In this document: piece after piece, positions 23,252-31,058 of the stretch | Numbering within the stretch: position 1 is the stretch's first letter | How the letters are laid out: every line of letters starts with the position of its first letter | Assembly (NCBI RefSeq): GCF_019312595.1 | Contig: NZ_JAHWDQ010000001.1 | Span: 1,100,280-1,164,279 of the forward strand | Length of the DNA: 64,000 nt | DNA from: Zhongshania aquimaris | GTDB taxonomy: Bacteria > Pseudomonadota > Gammaproteobacteria > Pseudomonadales > Spongiibacteraceae | Direction: 5' to 3' | The notes under the pieces: model-generated | Seen by the model: the letters and a program-made list of their open reading frames with translations, nothing else | Told to the model about the DNA's origin: nothing | Databases searched by the model: none | Program-made: the position numbers and the translations under genes

Positions 23252-25087
23252 CTAAGGCTCGGCACTCTCTGTTATCAACCAGCTGCCGGCAGTCAACTCA
23301 TCACGTGAGAATGGCCGCAGTTGCAAGAAATTCGAGGATATTCTAGGTAACCAACCCACATAACTTTCGCTATCGTGGTGAAAAACTAGTAGCTGTTGTG
23401 TTCCGCTTGACACATTAGTAATCAGTGAGGAGTTAGAACGGAGCGTTAGATCCATGTTAACGGCGAAACTGTATAGGTCACTTACAGCACGATTGGAATC
23501 CCACAGAATATAAAACGTGTCGGCATAGGTTATCGCCCGGAGCTTATACTTTTCATAGCGAATCCCCTTTTCACTTTTAGGCCCCAGTATCTTTGTGGGT
23601 ACCGACTGCAAGGACTCCCCCAGCAAGCTGTACTGACGCCCCAATATCTGATCATCATATTTTCCCGAGCCGTCTATTGCTGTTCTTCGCTCCACCCAAA
23701 ATACAGTCACAGTGGATCCAATAATGGCCACAGCGGGATCGCGTAGCCCAGCATCCGAACTACTCTGCACAACGATAGGAGCGCTGGCGAATTGCTGGCC
23801 GTCTGTATTCAGCAAACTCAATTGCGTTTTCGAGGAGCTTGGGTCACCCGCCTTTGGAAAATTCCACACAAGTGCAATTGTGTCACCTGAGTGGGCTATC
23901 TCCAGACGTTGTGATTCCTGATCGTCGGTAACCACCAAGTCCGTTGCATAGGACTGAAGGTCGGAAGTATTGTAGTTGTTGTCTAACAGTAATCCTTCTA
24001 GTGAGTGCGCCTCGCCATTACTTGCCTTATGCCGAAGCCACGTTAGAAAATAGCGCTCCCCCGTATAGACCGCTTTCAAATTACTCAACGTGCTGGTGTC
24101 CTCGAATACATTCACCGCGTCCAGACTCTTTCCTTGGTCAACAGCCTCTCCCTGACTGTTAAGAAAACGCGCATAAAGCGTGTCTCCACTACCCGACCTT
24201 GTGGCATACGCTAGCAAATAACCCGCCCCATCATAGGTCAATGAAGTAGTTGAACACGCTGATGTTCCTGAAGGAAAGGTATCTAATGTTACAGGCGGGG
24301 TGATAATGCGTCCTGGCACCAACCCAACCGTTTTAAGAGACAAAGTGTTACCAGATTCTAACTCGCAGTATGCAAACAGTGTCTGGTTACCGCTGCTGGC
24401 GGTAGCAACATGACCAGAAATCTGACTACTCTGAAGAGGTAAAAGAAGACCAAAACGCATAGTTTCGGCGAGAGAGTAAGCAACGGTTTCATAGCGCGGA
24501 AAGTAGTTGGCGTCGGCAGCATAGAGAAGCGTGTAAAATTTCTGCCCTACCTCAACGGTAGTGTGCAAGAATCGAAACGTATCTGGTATCCACATCGAAC
24601 CATCAAGTTCACTATCATCTTCAACATCAATGATACTTACTCTCTTATATATATCTTGGTGAGGATTTCCTTCATACACATATTGGTGGGCTGGATAACC
24701 ATCAATGACAATGTCATGACTAGAGAGCAGGTTTACGTTGCGAATTTCCCGGATAAAGGATTCGTCGTTAGACTCGGTTCCGATGACGAGGAACAGAGCT
24801 CGCCATTTACCTTTAGATATATTAAGGGGTTCTATCTCAGGTTCCAAGACGGGATAGCCCGCGGACCCCGATTGAGGAGACTCCCAATACGGTAGGGCTA
24901 CATTCACTGAACCCTGAACGAGGCTGTGCCTTACATACTGCAGAGTATCTGGATTCACTGGCGTTGCAGCCGCGGAATCACTTTTTAGAGTGGCATCATT
25001 ATTTCCACCGCCACCGCCACAACTAGAGAGAAGTAAACAGAATAAGATTATCTGAAAAAAATGCCGGACTGAGACTTTTAATAACAT
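23252..25087 (-). CDS. Large lipoprotein of unknown function
   Basis: A 611-residue protein with a lipoprotein signal: hydrophobic core, lipobox LSSC and Cys23, followed by a Gly-rich spacer GGGGGNND. The mature part is rich in short beta-strand-like segments with repeating patterns such as FLTWLRHKA, ALVWNFPKA, VTVFWVERRT and FYILWDSNRA at roughly 50-60 residue spacing, suggesting a beta-propeller. No enzyme motif is recognised. It is predicted to be anchored to a membrane and exposed to the periplasm or surface. The region between it and the gene at 22161 contains GGGGTCAGGTCTTTGATTTA (23138-23157), a phrase seen near REP-type transposases. Confidence 0.75.
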   Translation of the reverse strand: MLLKVSVRHFFQIILFCLLLSSCGGGGGNNDATLKSDSAAATPVNPDTLQYVRHSLVQGSVNVALPYWESPQSGSAGYPVLEPEIEPLNISKGKWRALFLVIGTESNDESFIREIRNVNLLSSHDIVIDGYPAHQYVYEGNPHQDIYKRVSIIDVEDDSELDGSMWIPDTFRFLHTTVEVGQKFYTLLYAADANYFPRYETVAYSLAETMRFGLLLPLQSSQISGHVATASSGNQTLFAYCELESGNTLSLKTVGLVPGRIITPPVTLDTFPSGTSACSTTSLTYDGAGYLLAYATRSGSGDTLYARFLNSQGEAVDQGKSLDAVNVFEDTSTLSNLKAVYTGERYFLTWLRHKASNGEAHSLEGLLLDNNYNTSDLQSYATDLVVTDDQESQRLEIAHSGDTIALVWNFPKAGDPSSSKTQLSLLNTDGQQFASAPIVVQSSSDAGLRDPAVAIIGSTVTVFWVERRTAIDGSGKYDDQILGRQYSLLGESLQSVPTKILGPKSEKGIRYEKYKLRAITYADTFYILWDSNRAVSDLYSFAVNMDLTLRSNSSLITNVSSGTQQLLVFHHDSESYVGWLPRISSNFLQLRPFSRDELTAGSWLITESAEP

Positions 25088-25206
25088 AATTGAATTCCAT
25101 TTCTTTTACAGCATTTATTCACGTCTTATAATTTTTATCAACAAAATAATTTAATGTAGTTGAAGTTAATTTAACCGCCCCTCGACACCATAGACACCAT
25201 AGACAC

Positions 25207-25231
25207 CGCCTTATAGTATGACTATAGCGGT
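25207..25231. repeat. Small imperfect hairpin
   Basis: CCGCCTTATAGT and ACTATAGCGG form an imperfect inverted repeat around ATG. It follows the truncated transposase reading frame and is preceded by two and a half copies of the 9-bp unit ACACCATAG (about 25186-25209). Confidence 0.4.
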
Positions 25232-25243
25232 TACTTGTATTAT

Positions 25244-25426
25244 CTATTCATACACCGGTCGACCACCGTCGTCGTTTTGGTAGTGCACGTCAAATGCAGA
25301 CAGGTCTATGCGTTTATCAATCAGATGATGTATGGCGTGTTCGAAGGTACCTGACTGGAGCTGGTCTTCGTAATTGATCACAATCATCGCGCTTTGATTG
25401 CAGTCGTAGGGTTTGAACTTGGGCAT
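25244..25426 (-). pseudogene. Truncated IS1182-type transposase (N-terminus only)
   Basis: The reading frame from ATG 25426 (AAGGAG eight bases upstream) encodes about 60 residues, MPKFKPYDCNQSAMIVINYE to GGRPVYE, the conserved N-terminus of IS1182-family DDE transposases. Those proteins normally exceed 400 residues and continue after GGRPxYDP into the DDE domain. Here a TAG follows at once and nothing of the remainder is found downstream, so this is an insertion-sequence remnant. Its upstream end abuts the attC-like site at 25494. Confidence 0.75.
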
Positions 25427-25493
25427 TCGCATCACTCCTTAATGCTTTGGCCAATTTTATCAAAACTTTTATCAAAATAGGGGTTTTTATACA

Positions 25494-25554
25494 GCCTCAA
25501 CGCCAGCAGCAGGGGCGCGACGTCAGGAGCGTCCCTTGCCTGCATTTGTTAGAT
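25494..25554 (-). other. Integron-type attC recombination site
   Basis: On the minus strand the site starts with ATCTAAC (R'', 25554-25548), has an imperfect inverted repeat (GCAAGGGACG facing CGCGCCCCTGC) and ends GGCGTTGAGGC. It begins directly at the stop codon of the gene it follows, as in compact cassettes. ATCTAAC is the exact complement of GTTAGAT found at the other end of the gene (minus strand 26577-26571), which is what cassette circularisation produces. Confidence 0.65.
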
Positions 25555-26576
25555 TCAATCATTCGTGACCTTTCTGGCGAATTTGCGAATAAGGTGCTTA
25601 TCGTTAACATCAGCAAATAACCGTTTTATTGCCTCATCATCAGGTTCTGAAAATTTCATAAATTTCTTACCGTAAACGCCATACTCACAATCCTTTTGTT
25701 TATTCTCAAGATCTCGTAGTATTAAACGCACTTTCTCGCACGCCTCTACATATCTGAGTGCAATCCTAGGCAAGTCGCGGGTCTTTATGTTAGATATTAT
25801 ATACCTGTGTATCACGCGATTTCTTAACTTATACAACGAATTCAGCTCTTTGTGGTCATTGTCTTTAATGACATTATATTTAAGAGCATCATCGTATATT
25901 TTTCGCTCCATCAAGCCTCGCTCATCCTCTGCTTGAAAAAGATATTTTATTGGGACTTCGTCCGTCTCATTCTTCAGCTGGATGGCGATGACAATACTCA
26001 ATCTTAGAAATGCATCAATCTGATTGGCAGAAACGGCAATAACTTCCACGAATGAATCTGATTCTAACGCGTTGTCCAAAAGGTCATACGATGCAGCCAA
26101 CGCCCCTTGGAATCGATCAAACTTTTCCATATCGGAGGCGAGCTTTCGGTCTCCAGGAGGGATAATGACCACAGATTTTAAAATTTTATCAACTAAGCGG
26201 AGTTCTTCATTTATTTGTTCATCGTTATCAAGACTTGCATCATGAATATATTTACCGATTAAAGCCTGATCTGCTGAAGCCCCATAGAACATATGAAGAC
26301 AGAACTCTGAATCATCCATCCTGGAAGGTCGCCACCTAAGCTCTGGCACACCATTCGAATACTCATCTGCAAGCTTAGGTGCTATTTCCTCTAGTGGATA
26401 ACAGCTAATCTGAAAACACCCCTTAGCGTTTTCATAGGGCTGAAAGCTGTATGGAGACTTTTCCTCTTCGCCTTCCACAACAGGGTTGAGGTATAGCCAC
26501 TCTGTTGGAATTTGAATCAGGAATATCCCGTTGGGCTCTGTCCAATGCTTCATTCAGCATTCCTACGAAAATCTAA
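25502..26576 (-). mobile_element. Probable integron gene cassette
   Basis: The unit of about 1.07 kb runs from GTTAGAT (26577-26571) through a 17-base leader and one gene to its attC. Short leader, single gene, a stop codon touching the attC, AT-rich composition and matching end sequences are all cassette hallmarks. No integrase gene is seen in the window, so this is a stray cassette, a CALIN-like relic, or part of an array disrupted by the IS1182 remnant. Confidence 0.6.
25555..26553 (-). CDS. Cassette-borne protein with HEPN-like C-terminal domain
   Basis: A 332-residue protein of unknown function. Residues 1-130 form an alpha/beta N-terminal domain without recognised motif (FLIQIPTEWL, GCFQISCYPL). 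Residues about 140-300 are all-helical and contain LYKLRNRVIHRY, in which Arg244 and His249 fit the R-x4-H motif of HEPN ribonucleases. The helix before it, SANQIDAFLRLSIVIAIQL, also resembles HEPN/AbiV-like proteins. HEPN proteins act in toxin-antitoxin and phage-defence systems. The gene is AT-rich compared with its neighbours and sits in a probable integron cassette, a common carrier of such genes. AGGA lies about seven bases ahead of the ATG. A defence role is inference. Confidence 0.6.
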   Translation of the reverse strand: MKHWTEPNGIFLIQIPTEWLYLNPVVEGEEEKSPYSFQPYENAKGCFQISCYPLEEIAPKLADEYSNGVPELRWRPSRMDDSEFCLHMFYGASADQALIGKYIHDASLDNDEQINEELRLVDKILKSVVIIPPGDRKLASDMEKFDRFQGALAASYDLLDNALESDSFVEVIAVSANQIDAFLRLSIVIAIQLKNETDEVPIKYLFQAEDERGLMERKIYDDALKYNVIKDNDHKELNSLYKLRNRVIHRYIISNIKTRDLPRIALRYVEACEKVRLILRDLENKQKDCEYGVYGKKFMKFSEPDDEAIKRLFADVNDKHLIRKFARKVTND

Positions 26577-26577
26577 C

Positions 26578-26879
26578 AGTTTTGTTATGACGACTCAGGC
26601 CATATATCATTTTGGCCCCTTATCACGGAACTGGCTTTTACGTTGATTGAAAAAATTTAGGGGATTCAATAAGATATCGACCTCGCTATTAGCGAGCGCC
26701 CGACAAACGAAGACTAGTTCCCTTTATTTCTGCCAAACATTCCTTTCCCCTGATCATATCCTGTTTTTTATGTTTTTCAATAAGTTAAGTCATTCTAAAA
26801 TGTGTTAATGAGAATGGCTCTACTGTTCACAAGGGTTTAATCGTCGGGAACCGCTAATCTCAACAAAGACACAAACCCA
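26578..26879. other. AT-rich gap without a gene
   Basis: No credible gene in these 302 bp. A small hairpin TCGCT-ATT-AGCGA (about 26691-26703) is the only structure noticed. The composition continues the AT-rich accessory region. Confidence 0.45.
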
Positions 26880-28379
26880 CTACAATCGCGTCGCAGTCAC
26901 AGGCTGCGCCAATATCCACAAACCAAAGCAGGTAAAAATAATCATCAAGACCAGCATGGGCAATTGACTCAGCGTTGCCTGCCGACGCTGCGGAAATAGC
27001 TGCACTGCTTCTTTATGCGCTAAGTACACGCTGAGTACGTGACCAAAAAGAATTAGCCCTACCTGCGTATGCCAGACCCAATCCATATTCGGGATAACTG
27101 ATTCGGGTCGCCAATGGGCGCTGCCGAATAAATTCCAAGACCAGCCGAAGGGATCTGATATCAGTCGCCATATCATTACGCCTTGGGTGCTAATCAGAGT
27201 GTAGTAATGGGTGATGTGGTAGACCAAGGCGATAGGCAATAGCGAGTAGGTGAAATGTAAGGCGAGCGAGGATAGCGATGCTTGATACTTTGTTAGCCGA
27301 CGTACGATTGCCAGAAAGAAATACAGTACGCCAAGGTAAAACAGCGGCGACAACACCAGCACGGTGGTTTCGAAAACGCCATGCGCCGCTTTTAATACCG
27401 GATAGGCCTGCACAATATTTTGGCTTTTGTATTCTCTGTATATTCCGGCGATGTCTTGCCAAAAGAACGTTGCCCAGATATTGGTGCTGTGCAAACCGTC
27501 GAATGCGGTTGACGATAATAGGAATAAGACAAACAGCAGCTCACTCATTGAGGATGCTTTGCCAATTTGGAGACCAGAGAACGGCATGCGTAATAGCACT
27601 GCTGGGCGTGAGCGCGATTCATCTCTTGCTTGAATAGAGATTGGCGCCATTTTGGAGATCAGCGCAAACAGAACCGCAAAGAACTCGCCATACTTAAACC
27701 AGCGCTCGCTACCAAGCAACCACGCTGCTACAAGGTTTAGTACGCTGTAAGCCAGCAAGACACTCGCTAGCCCTCGCGGGCCGCTTTCGCCAAATAGCTC
27801 AAACCAAATAAATCCGATGTAGAGCAACAAGGCCGGCCAATATTCTAGTTTTTCACCCCAGCGAATACGCCCTGAAAAATCAATTTTAAACACCGCCGCC
27901 AAACAAAGCACCATGGTTTGCCAGGGGTTTACCAGCGGATAAAGATCACCCACCAAGGCACTAAAATACGCGAAGCCTAAAACAAATATGATCCAGAAAA
28001 AGGTCATATTAAAATTTAAAAAGGCATTCGCCGTGCCCCACAAACCGGTGGCGATGCACAGCAGTAAAGCGAATAAACTCACTATGCGTAAAACGAGAAT
28101 CGCGATGGGAGATATGACAAACAGGTTTTTTTCGCGCAGAGGCTGGGGCGAGTCTTGCGCGGTGCGCTGATCACTGGCGAACCACGCCACCAATAAAAAC
28201 GACAGCAGCAAGGCCGCCGCACTGCCCCAAGCGTATAACCAAAACGGCACAGGTAAGGTGTATAGCGTACCAAAGGAATGTGACCACGCTGGCGCTGCAA
28301 ATGCGGCTAGGCTAATGGCCAGCAGCCAATACAGACTCCGTGTACTGACGGTCTTTTGGCCGCTGCGCTTAAACATCAT
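26880..28379 (-). CDS. Polytopic membrane protein (family often labelled fenitrothion hydrolase)
   Basis: A 499-residue integral membrane protein with about 11-12 hydrophobic segments. The opening AAPAWSHSFGTLYTLPVPFWLYAWGSAA is the family hallmark (His followed by a PxPxWLYAWG helix). Proteins of this type are widespread in actinobacteria and some Proteobacteria; the fenitrothion-hydrolase label comes from one experimental case and should not be taken as function here. It is the last gene of the leftward unit starting with the acyl-CoA ligase, 17 bp after the LVIVD lipoprotein. That proximity suggests the two act together at the membrane. No clear Shine-Dalgarno; two adjacent ATG codons are available. 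Confidence 0.7.
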   Translation of the reverse strand: MMFKRSGQKTVSTRSLYWLLAISLAAFAAPAWSHSFGTLYTLPVPFWLYAWGSAAALLLSFLLVAWFASDQRTAQDSPQPLREKNLFVISPIAILVLRIVSLFALLLCIATGLWGTANAFLNFNMTFFWIIFVLGFAYFSALVGDLYPLVNPWQTMVLCLAAVFKIDFSGRIRWGEKLEYWPALLLYIGFIWFELFGESGPRGLASVLLAYSVLNLVAAWLLGSERWFKYGEFFAVLFALISKMAPISIQARDESRSRPAVLLRMPFSGLQIGKASSMSELLFVLFLLSSTAFDGLHSTNIWATFFWQDIAGIYREYKSQNIVQAYPVLKAAHGVFETTVLVLSPLFYLGVLYFFLAIVRRLTKYQASLSSLALHFTYSLLPIALVYHITHYYTLISTQGVMIWRLISDPFGWSWNLFGSAHWRPESVIPNMDWVWHTQVGLILFGHVLSVYLAHKEAVQLFPQRRQATLSQLPMLVLMIIFTCFGLWILAQPVTATRL

Positions 28380-28396
28380 AGCGGCAACTATCCGAC

Positions 28397-29983
28397 TTAA
28401 AGTCCTGTCGGTTTAGGCGCAGTGGGCCCTGCACTGGGGGTGAATTCCAATATTTGAAAACCCGCACTGTAGCCTGCTATCCAGATATGGCCGGTTTCAG
28501 GCCGGTAGCGAATATAGGTGGCGACGGCGTCCCAGCGATCGGCTGAACTACCGAAGCCTTCCGACAATAACACTGTTGGGGTATTTGGGTTTGGTGCCGG
28601 ATGCCAATAGGCAATCTCAAAGGGGTTGGCAGGATCGTGAATGTCCCACACCCGCAGACCGCCGGTGTAGTAACTCATAAACAGTGTGGTGGCGTTGTTT
28701 ACATCATCAAAGCCAACGTAGTGGGCCGAGTAATTGGCGACGTCTATTTCAGTCTGTGGGCAGTTCTCTAATTTATTCACATCGAGAATAATATCCGACA
28801 CCCTGACCGGATTAGCTTCGTCGGTGATATCAATAATACGGCTGTGTGCCCAAGGACAAACTCCCGCGGTTGGCCATTCATCGCTGGAGTAAACATAGGT
28901 ACGGCCGCCATTTTTGAACCAGCGCGCGGTGTGCGAACCCGCCGTTGGCGCCTCGCCATCCAGCAAATTACTCCAGCCCACAAAGCCAATCTCCGGCGGT
29001 TGTGTGCCAAACAGAAATGGTGATGGCGGCGTGGTACGATCCTGGAAGCCACTCACATCTAAAATTAGAAGGCCGTTTTGTCCCACTGCCGGCCCATTGG
29101 GTAAACCCAAACCCAAAGACACAAAACCAAAATTGGCCTGATAAAGACGTGTGCCCTCTGGATTTAAACCGCAGTCGTGCGAGGCGGGAGAATAGAGCTG
29201 AATCAACTTCGGCTCTTCTAAATCGGTCAAATCGATAACTGCATTGCTCTGCGCCGAACTGGTGGCATAGGCCGTAAAGCCATCGTCGGTAATACACATG
29301 GCGTGGCCCATAAATGCCAGACCTTGGTCGATACTGCCAATACCACCGGGTAAATCCGGCAGTGGCGGGAGGGTGATACCCAAGCCGATATTGACTGAGG
29401 CTTTTAGTACAGGCTTGCGGCAATCAATCGCCTCGTAAACGTCAAATGCCGTGCCGCCACCCCGTGTGGCAACGATAATACGCCGTGCCTGATTTGCCTG
29501 AATAGATTCATGCGGGGCAATCATGGCGGGGCTTTGCAATATATCAACTAGCTCTGGATTTTCTGGGTCTGAGGCATCAATGACTGCCATGCCGTTTAGG
29601 GCGCTGAACTGCGGGTCGATATAGGGAGACGACGCCGGCCCAAATATTTGCCCCGGTGAGGTGGTGGTGATGTAGGCGCAGTCATCCAGCCAGGCCATAG
29701 AGAAGTTGGCGCCGCGATCTAGAATCGTATTCTCGCCTACCAAGCGCAATCCTTTGCGATAGCCCTGCGCTGCGCGGCCACTTAATTGGTCAGCAATTGG
29801 CACTTGGCCCTGTAAACCGGTTTCGAGCAGGTCGTCATTTTCAATTTCTGAACCGCCACCGGAGTTAGAACCAGAACCGGATCTTGGCCCACTACTGCTA
29901 CTTCCGCCACATGCGGATACGCAGACAAGGCCTATGGCCAAAATAAGGGTCGTGGCGAGTCGACGGATTTGTCTTGGGTTCAT
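28397..29983 (-). CDS. LVIVD-repeat lipoprotein
   Basis: A 528-residue lipoprotein: signal with lipobox VSAC and Cys25, a Gly/Ser linker, then beta-propeller-like LVIVD repeats visible as GMAVIDASDPENPELV, LLILDVSGF, SRIIDITDEANPVRVS and LRVWDIHDPANPFEIAYW. LVIVD proteins form extracytoplasmic propellers of unknown ligand, often next to membrane or redox proteins. Many His/Asp residues (HESI, GHAMCIT, NYSAHYVGF, SHTARWF) suggest a metal site could exist; this is not established. It lies 49 bp after the second Lrp gene and 17 bp before the membrane protein gene, in one leftward operon. Confidence 0.82.
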   Translation of the reverse strand: MNPRQIRRLATTLILAIGLVCVSACGGSSSSGPRSGSGSNSGGGSEIENDDLLETGLQGQVPIADQLSGRAAQGYRKGLRLVGENTILDRGANFSMAWLDDCAYITTTSPGQIFGPASSPYIDPQFSALNGMAVIDASDPENPELVDILQSPAMIAPHESIQANQARRIIVATRGGGTAFDVYEAIDCRKPVLKASVNIGLGITLPPLPDLPGGIGSIDQGLAFMGHAMCITDDGFTAYATSSAQSNAVIDLTDLEEPKLIQLYSPASHDCGLNPEGTRLYQANFGFVSLGLGLPNGPAVGQNGLLILDVSGFQDRTTPPSPFLFGTQPPEIGFVGWSNLLDGEAPTAGSHTARWFKNGGRTYVYSSDEWPTAGVCPWAHSRIIDITDEANPVRVSDIILDVNKLENCPQTEIDVANYSAHYVGFDDVNNATTLFMSYYTGGLRVWDIHDPANPFEIAYWHPAPNPNTPTVLLSEGFGSSADRWDAVATYIRYRPETGHIWIAGYSAGFQILEFTPSAGPTAPKPTGL

Positions 29984-30032
29984 ATGAATTCACTGCCTGT
30001 TCTAATTATTATGCTTGCGCAAAAGATAGCAG

Positions 30033-30503
30033 TTACGCGTCGACAATACGACTCATGCGATAGTCGTGCTTCACAAAATTAACACCCAGCGAGCACTCGG
30101 TTCGACGCACCCCCGCAAGGCCGGTAATTTTACTGTGCAGAAAGCGTGCGAGTTCAGCATTGTCTTGCACCAGTGTGATAGCGAGAATATCGAAACGGCC
30201 CAGCATTTTGCCGACAAAACCGATCTCGGGCACTTCGGCGAGTTTTCGCGCTACGTCGTCGCACTGGGCGCTGCGCTCCACCTCGACCCAAATATAAGCG
30301 AGGGTTGGATTGCGCAAGCGGGCGATGTTGGTCATGGCGGTAATGCGCACCTGACCTTCGTTTTCCATGCGTTTGATGCGACTGCGCACGGTGCCTTCGG
30401 TAATGCCTAAGTCCGCTGCAATTTTGCGATTACTAATGCGCGCGTCTTTGGCGAGGCCATCGAGTATTTTACGGTCTTGGTCGTCTAATTGCTTTTTTGC
30501 CAC
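30033..30503 (-). CDS. Lrp/AsnC-family regulator (second of a tandem pair)
   Basis: A 156-residue Lrp/AsnC protein: N-terminal winged helix (LDDQDRKILDGLAKDARISN, then RKIAADLGITEGTVRSRIKR) and C-terminal RAM ligand-binding domain with GRFDILAITL. It starts 26 bp after the first Lrp gene (30530-31033) and precedes the LVIVD lipoprotein. The pair are paralogues of different sequence. A repressor/activator role toward the adjacent acyl-CoA ligase operon is likely; small-molecule effectors are unknown. Heteromer formation with the partner is possible. Confidence 0.92.
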   Translation of the reverse strand: MAKKQLDDQDRKILDGLAKDARISNRKIAADLGITEGTVRSRIKRMENEGQVRITAMTNIARLRNPTLAYIWVEVERSAQCDDVARKLAEVPEIGFVGKMLGRFDILAITLVQDNAELARFLHSKITGLAGVRRTECSLGVNFVKHDYRMSRIVDA

Positions 30504-30529
30504 GGTACTAATTCCTTTACCCGTTTTCC

Positions 30530-31033
30530 CTAAACACCGTACCCAAAGGGTACCCAGTTAGACTGATTTTTTAGCACATCAAGGGCGATAGACGGCTCTA
30601 GCTTGCGCACCCCCGGCACACTTCCCAAGCGCACCAGCAGTTCTGACAGATGTTCTTGATCACGGGCAACGGCAAGGGTTTCTATATCCAAGGTGCCCAC
30701 CACCTGACACACCGAAAACACTTCGTCGAACTTGGCTAAATCTTCTGCCACCACATCGGCTGGGCGGCCTTCGACCTGAATGCCCACCGCCAGCATCATG
30801 GTGTAGCCAACAGCTTCGTAATCGGTGACGGCGACCACCCGTAAACTGTCGCCCTCTTCCAGGCGCTTCACTCTGGCACGCACGGTGGCTTCGGTCAGGC
30901 CTAATTCATTTGACAGGGTTTTGTAGGGCATACGACCGTCGCGACGCAGATGCGCCACAATGCGGTGATCGATCTCGTCCATATGTTGGGATGACGCCGG
31001 TCGCAGGTGTTCGCCGTCGCTATACTCTGTCAT
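30530..31033 (-). CDS. Lrp/AsnC-family regulator (first of a tandem pair)
   Basis: A 167-residue Lrp/AsnC protein with winged helix (MDEIDHRIVAHLRRDGRMPY, KTLSNELGLTEATVRARVKR) and RAM domain (VCQVVGTLDIETLAVARDQE). A 17-residue N-terminal extension is extra relative to typical Lrp. It begins 25 bp after the acyl-CoA ligase stop codon on the same strand. Encoding two Lrp regulators downstream of a CoA ligase is uncommon and points to local control of an acid-degradation pathway. Confidence 0.92.
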   Translation of the reverse strand: MTEYSDGEHLRPASSQHMDEIDHRIVAHLRRDGRMPYKTLSNELGLTEATVRARVKRLEEGDSLRVVAVTDYEAVGYTMMLAVGIQVEGRPADVVAEDLAKFDEVFSVCQVVGTLDIETLAVARDQEHLSELLVRLGSVPGVRKLEPSIALDVLKNQSNWVPFGYGV

Positions 31034-31058
31034 ATCACACTCCGAATTGGCGCAGGCA

